A stretch of 64,000 bases of DNA. It comes from Azolla caroliniana. Its lineage: Eukaryota > Polypodiophyta. Shown one piece after another: positions 59,647 through 64,000 of this stretch (positions are counted from its first letter, which is position 1; every line of letters starts with the position of its first letter). The DNA lies in assembly GCA_043228905.1 (NCBI GenBank), contig JBHGNT010000001.1:10292001-10356000 (forward strand). The letters run 5' to 3'. The notes beneath the pieces are model-generated. The model saw only the letters and a program-made list of their open reading frames with translations, ran no database searches and was not told the origin of the DNA. Both the position numbers and the translations under genes were made by a program.

Positions 59647-60087
59647 TGTAAGGAATAGTACTAAAACAGAGAGAGAATTAGTACTAAAGAAGAGAAGTAC
59701 TATTAGTATTAAGAGGATGGGACTGCGTAAGATTCCTGAGAGAGAAAGAGGGAAGAGGAGAGAGAGATAGTGAGGATGAGAGAGAGAGAGATGATGATAA
59801 CAGCTAATATATTATGTGAAGGATAAGTACAAAGTGGCTAAGAGGCTTAAGACTGGCGTTGAACCAATTTGGTTCAAAACAATGCTTTGTGCCTCCTTTT
59901 ATAGTGCTCTTAGGAGTAGTCCTTAAGCTTCTAGAATGTTCCAGAGAAATCTGGAATATGTATTAATTTCTTATTATAAAGCATAAATGAAAATAATATC
60001 CTATAAATTACAATAGATGGTGTGATGGTTAAGAGCTCGACCCATATACCATAAGGTCATGGGTTCGAGTCTTGCCATATCATGACA
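59647..60087 (-). repeat. 3' LTR of gypsy element A, inserted into element B
   Basis: 441 bp on the minus strand, TGTCATGATATGG to ...TTCCTTACA, preceded by a purine stretch (AAGGGCGGGATAG). A TATA box (CTATAAAAGG) lies at about 59897-59906. The LTR abuts B reverse transcriptase sequence; the five bases beyond its end are tcaac (59642-59646, plus strand). That is the candidate target duplication, whose mate should lie at the other end of A, outside the window. A tRNA-like sequence sits at its beginning. Confidence 0.78.
60016..60077 (+). other. tRNA-like sequence inside the element A LTR
   Basis: On the plus strand, antisense to the LTR, there is an A-box-like TGATGGTTAAGAGCT (60023-60037) and a B-box GGGTTCGAGTC (60061-60071), spaced about as in a tRNA gene and ending CTTGCCA. 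Acceptor-stem pairing is poor, so this is not a functional tRNA gene. It could be a SINE relic or an LTR that picked up a tRNA-derived promoter. Confidence 0.5.
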
Positions 60088-61014
60088 CTATCCCGCCCTT
60101 AAGACGACGAGTGGAACGAGTCGACGCTGATTGAGGACCGGGTTTGTTGGGATACTATCGGTGAAAATCAGCAAGAAGATCCTGAGCATTGGCGACATGC
60201 TCAACGGGTTCCCAAGTACGTTCGCTCGGACTATAACCGAGCCAATCGACCAAATAATAAAGTTTGTTGCGAACAAATTTGGAGTCGAGGATGGCAACAA
60301 CTTCATACTCCGGGCCGACGTCGAACTCAAGCGGGGGCGGTGGCGGTGTAACACGATCGGGAATAGTGTTTGCTTTATAAGGTTCAAGAAGAGAACTATG
60401 GAAGACCGGATGTATCCGAAGATGCGGAGGAAGATCAAGGCGGAACATGACATCATTAACCTTACCGGTAATACAGAAAGGACCGAGTCGTCGATAATCC
60501 AACTTGTCGCACGGTCGAGTAGTCTTGATGTGACGACGTAAAAGCCATACTCGATCTCCGATGGCAAAAGAGGAGGGAAGCCGATGGCGATCCACATAAG
60601 TCTTCTGTGTCTGTTGAGCATGACGAAGATGAGTAGAGAGATCCATCTGGATCTTGCGTAGTCTCTCCAAATGATCATCGGCACGAGGATTGGTAGGTAG
60701 CTCTAGGGTGTCGATCATCGACCAACGAGGATGAGAACCGGTATAAGCATAGAATGGGGAGACTCAGGTCAAGGAGTGAACAACATTATTATACGCAAAC
60801 TCCGCAAAGTGGAGAATCTCGGCCCAATCGTCTTGTTGATAACTCAGGAAACACCGGAGATATTGCTCTAGCGTTTGGTTTGTTCGTTCCGCCTACCCAT
60901 CGGTCTGAGGATGGTAGCCGGAGGAGAGGTTGCAAGAGACCTTGAGCATCTCTTCAGGAGGAGAGGTTGCAAGAGACCTTGAGCATCTTGAAGAGATGCT
61001 GCCAAAATTTGGAG
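60088..61014 (-). pseudogene. gypsy element A, copy 1: integrase C-terminal half and chromodomain
   Basis: Read leftward from 61014: end of the integrase core ([26 protein letters not shown]), the GPY-like region (IGDRVWL, KLDYRRLGPF, HPVFHSSLLEPY) and a chromodomain (YLVDWLGYSPSERTWEP) at about 60170-60270. This identifies A as a chromovirus. The frame has a TGA at 60764-60766 (within T-[stop]-VSPF) and a TAG at 60155-60157 near the C-terminus, with about 20 more coding-like residues after it. A 30-bp local duplication (ggagaggttgcaagagacc...) lies at about 60916-60985. The segment 60483-61014 recurs at 62311-62815. Confidence 0.85.
60483..61014. repeat. left copy of a 0.5-kb direct duplication (partner 62311-62815)
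   Basis: Matches 62311-62815 at a constant offset of 1828 bp over 60483-60945, with about 11 mismatches by eye in some 460 bp. The left copy then has an extra 30-bp duplication before both copies reach the same point (gacgaattg), where the left one stops being element A sequence. Confidence 0.88.
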
Positions 61015-61636
61015 ACGAATTGCAAAATTTGGCACTTGGTCGAGTAGTTTTCACATTATGACGCAATAACTAGACACGATTACCAACTTTAAACTTAGGG
61101 TCTTCAAGTGAAGAATCTAAGCGATGTTTATCCGCCACCTTCTTGTACTTGGCTTAAGCATGAAGCAAATTGTGAGAAAGGTTGGTTTGAATTTCTTTGA
61201 GTTTTTCTAGATGATCTTTGACCGTGGGATTTTTTGAGACTTTTGGACATTCGAGCATCATCCTTCGAGGATGATATCCTGTGTTTGCAAAGAACGGAGT
61301 GAATCCTGTAGAAGAATGGATTGAATTATTGTAAGCAAATTCTGCCATATGTAAGAAATCCATCCAATCATCTTGTTGATAGTTGATAAAGCAATGGAGA
61401 TATTGTTCTAATGTTCGATTTGTGCGTTCCGTTTTCCCATTGGTTTGAGGATGGTAGCTTGAAGATAGTTTACGAGAAATTCCAAGGCTCTCAAGTAAGT
61501 GTGTCCAAAACTTTGCAATAAATTGTGGTCCACGATCACTAATGATTTCATTTGGAAGGCCATGGTGCTTGAAAACTTCTCGCATAACAAGACTTGTCAA
61601 TTCTTGACTAGTAAAAGTTTTTCTACATGGAATGGT
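61015..61636 (-). pseudogene. gypsy integrase core fragment of B type, displaced
   Basis: Read leftward: CRKTFTSQEL, MREVFKHHGLPNEIISDRGPQF (second catalytic Asp), SSYHPQTNGKTERTNRTLEQYL (catalytic Glu), FAYNNSIHSSTG, then the linker after the core. The open stretch 61154-61600 has no stop. It differs clearly from element A at the same positions (FKHHGLPNEI versus FRHHGLSDSV), so it comes from another family. It covers exactly the integrase core that is missing from element B at 58125. It ends at 61636 against unrelated plus-strand sequence. Confidence 0.8.
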
Positions 61637-62310
61637 TCAACACTAAGCAAATCTTCGACTTATATACTGTACATCAGAATGTGCATGATATAGATGTCCA
61701 TGGCCGCAAAGGCCAAGGAACATTAGGACGTCGCCCACGCCGAAATCAAGGAACTTTGTGTAACCCTCCAACAAGCCCAACACCGAGAAGTCGAGTTGCT
61801 CACACAATTCGACACAACCCTGAAGGAGAAGGTAGACGGATACACTTGCACACTTCAAGAAAAAGAGGAGCAGGCTGCAGCAGCGGTGCAAGCAATAAAA
61901 GATGAATCAGTTGCCATGATGCAGCAACAAAAAGAATCCTTCCACAAAGTACTCCTCAACCAGAATGAAGAACTCATTGAACTACAACACAAGCACAAGG
62001 AACTGCAGCGAGACTTCAACCGGAAGCACCAATTAATGTGCAAGATGGATAGTCGGTTGCATGTGTTAGAAGAATCCCTCCGGTATCACGCAAAAATATC
62101 CAGACAAAAACTAGAGCAGTGCAAGCCGGAGGTCGAGGAAGAGAAATCCAGGCTCGTTCGCAAATACGAGTAGGACATGGAGTTGTTCCAGAAAAAGCTC
62201 GATGGGGTCATCTCCTTGTACAACATCGCCAAAGCAAAGCTTGAATTCGAGTCCTAGACCGCCACAAGCAAATTGCAAGTGTTGCGAGCCAAATATCAGA
62301 TGGGCAAAAC
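61637..62310 (+). pseudogene. coiled-coil reading frame inserted in the gypsy nest, broken by TAG codons
   Basis: The plus-strand frame (phase of 61796) reads as a heptad-rich Gln/Glu/Lys coiled coil from about 61694 to 62310: HAEIKELCVTLQQAQHREVE, KEKVDGYTCTLQEKEEQ, LIELQHKHKELQRDF, and after a stop DMELFQKKLDG. It is interrupted by TAG at 61724, 62171 and 62255 (and just upstream at 61691); each could be a former CAG. It is opposite in strand to the gypsy sequences on both sides, and both borders are abrupt. No function can be named: it may be a captured host fragment or an accessory frame of another transposon. Confidence 0.6.
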
Positions 62311-64000
62311 CCGAGTCGTCGATAATCCAACTTGTCGCACAGTCGAGTAGTCTTGATGTGATGACGTAAAAGCCATACTCGATCTCCGATGGCAAAAGAG
62401 GAGGGAAGCCGATGACGATCCGCGTAAGTCTTCTGTGTCTGTTGAGCATGACGAAGATGAGTAGAGAGATCCATCTAGATCTTGCGTAGTCTCTCCAAAT
62501 GATCCTCGGCACGAGGATTGGTAGGTAGCTCTAGGGTGTCGATCATCGACCAACGAGGATGAGAACCGGTATAAGCATAGAATGGGGAGACTCAGGTCGA
62601 GGAGTGAACAACATTATTATACGCAAACTCCGCAAAGTGGAGAATCTCGGCCCAATCGTCCTATTGATAACTCAGGAAACACCGGAGATATTGCTCTAGC
62701 GTTTGGTTTGTTCGTTCCGCCTGCCCATCGGTCTGAGGATGGTAGCCGGAGGAGAGGTTGCAAGAGACCTTGAGCATCTTGAAGAGATGCTGCCAAAATT
62801 TGGAGACGAATTGTGGTCCTCAGTCACTGATGACACTGTCTGAGAGGCCATGATGCCGAAATAACTCACGCATGACAAGGGCGGCGGTTTCCTCGCTAGT
62901 GATGACCTTAGTACACGGCACAAAGTGTGCCATCTTCGTATATCGATCAACGATGGTTAAGATAGCATCGAACCCCTTCGAGATTGGTAGATTTGTAATA
63001 AAGTCAAGACAAATAGATTGCCACGGCTTACTTGGAATCGGTAAGGGTTCCAACAAGCCATATGGATGGTGTCGTGGCATCTTTGCTGGGCAGCAAGCAT
63101 CACAGGTCCGAACGTAGTCGTTGACAAAACGTCACATATGGGGCCACCAAAAGGATCGTTGAACTAGATCCAATGTCTTAGTGCTACCGAAATGTCCCGC
63201 CATATGGGTGTTGTGACAACTTTGGACGATTTGAAGGCGACATGAGAAATTGGGGACATATACAAGATTTTTAAAGAATAACAAACCATCATGATATTCG
63301 AATTATCGGTAGTCCATACCTGGTTGTTGAGACTGGGAACAAGATGCCCGAGAGGTATCAATGTGCGCCAGAATGTCTTGAGCAAAATTGTCCATCTTCA
63401 AGTTCGCACGTATGGTGTCGGTAATTTGGGAATCCATTGGGATGTGAAAAATCCGCGTTGTGTGCAATCGTGTTGGTCCCAAGATTACTTGCTTTTGATT
63501 ATCAAACACTGGATCACCAGGATGAGGTGCAAGATATGAACGCCGTGATAGTGCATCTACCTTTCCTTGCTGCTTCCCCGGTCAATATGCGATTTTGAAA
63601 TCAAAACGTGTGAGGAATTGAGCCAACCTAGCTTGCCATCGATTTAGCACACGAGCGTTCTGGAAATAAGAAAGATTCTTGTGATCACTGAAGATGATGA
63701 CCTGATGTGGAGAGCCCTCCAAAAAATGCCGCCATTGCACAAATGAATCCACGATGGCTAATAACTCCTTGTCATGTATTTCGTAGTTGATTTCCGCAAC
63801 ATCGAATTTGCACGAATGGAAAGCCACAAGATGTAACTCTTCTTTATCTCCTTGTTGAGAAAGGATGCTACCGAGGGTGAAATCTGATGCGTCGGCCTCC
63901 ATGATGAATGGTTTGCTTGTATCCACATGAGCTAGAATAGGCGTTGATGTAAAGGCTTTCTTAAGATGCCGAAAAGCCATGTCCGCTTCATTGAACCAAA
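62311..64000 (-). pseudogene. gypsy element A, copy 2: RNase H to integrase, continuing past the window
   Basis: Read leftward from the window edge: RNase H (EADASDFTLGSILSQ at about 63860-63910, FHSCKFDVAEINYEIHDKELLAIV at about 63760-63830, FSDHKNLSYF near 63680), DALSR (near 63550), the linker, a zinc-finger region with HNTHMAGHFG and C-x2-C near 63100, the integrase core ([61 protein letters not shown]), and the start of the GPY-like region up to 62311. In-frame stops include TGA at 63582, TGA at 62820, TAG at 62661, TGA at 62592 and TAG at 62475. The C-terminal part and LTR are missing at 62311, where the coiled-coil block begins. The reverse transcriptase would lie beyond 64000. Confidence 0.85.

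Noticed and set aside
60016-60077. A genuine tRNA gene
   Set aside because: The A- and B-box-like motifs are present but the acceptor stem does not pair and no credible anticodon arm folds. Annotated as tRNA-like only.
60131-60541. 136-codon plus-strand frame opposite the chromodomain region
   Set aside because: Antisense shadow of the gypsy pol frame, which has clear domain motifs on the minus strand.

Overview
This is nuclear DNA of a vascular plant, most likely a flowering plant. The evidence is AT-rich non-coding DNA, kilobase-scale GT-AG introns, plant-type gene families (ATG1 with its C-terminal domain, PLATZ, EG16, the plant 'hydroxyproline-rich glycoprotein' family of At5g52430 type), telobox motifs upstream of genes, and LTR retrotransposons primed by initiator-Met tRNA. 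I cannot place the species. Nothing looks prokaryotic, and I see no rRNA gene, true tRNA gene, CRISPR array or integrative element. All gene models below were built by hand from splice sites, reading phase and recalled family motifs; none is transcript-confirmed.

Layout. 1-8.2 kb holds a 172-bp tandem duplication, a complete and very young Ty1/copia retrotransposon (1090-6554, CCCTT target duplication, intact 1337-aa Gag-Pol) and a probable solo or terminal LTR. 8.4-15.8 kb (+) is a 13-exon autophagy kinase ATG1 gene with one GC-AG intron. 15.8-24.5 kb is mostly gene-free, with one unassigned single-exon gene (20.8-21.5 kb). 24.5-28.9 kb is a divergent pair: a 92-aa Lys-rich protein of DUF2462/LTC10 type (-) and a single-domain GIY-YIG nuclease-like protein (+). 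28.9-35 kb shows nothing I can support. 35.7-37.3 kb (+) is a PLATZ zinc-binding protein. 40.1-42.9 kb (-) is the mitochondrial ATP synthase gamma subunit, also with a GC-AG intron, and its start region abuts a 0.4-kb tetranucleotide microsatellite. 47.6-48.2 kb (-) is an intronless EG16-type GH16 endo-glucanase. 51.1-53.9 kb (-) is the At5g52430-like family gene.

56-64 kb is a retrotransposon nest. A copia remnant (+) is interrupted in gag by a degraded Ty3/gypsy element, 'B' (-). B is interrupted in reverse transcriptase by a second chromodomain-bearing gypsy element, 'A' (-), which runs off the right edge. Inside A, about 0.5 kb of pol occurs twice, flanking a block made of a B-type integrase fragment and an opposite-strand coiled-coil reading frame broken by TAG codons. 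Many breaks look like C-to-T changes, as expected in methylated plant repeats.

The genes are ordinary unlinked housekeeping and regulatory genes; they do not form a pathway cluster. I found no convincing new biological system. The best leads are the composite retroelement block at 61.0-62.3 kb, the tRNA-like sequence inside the A LTR, the intronless EG16, and the two GC-AG introns.
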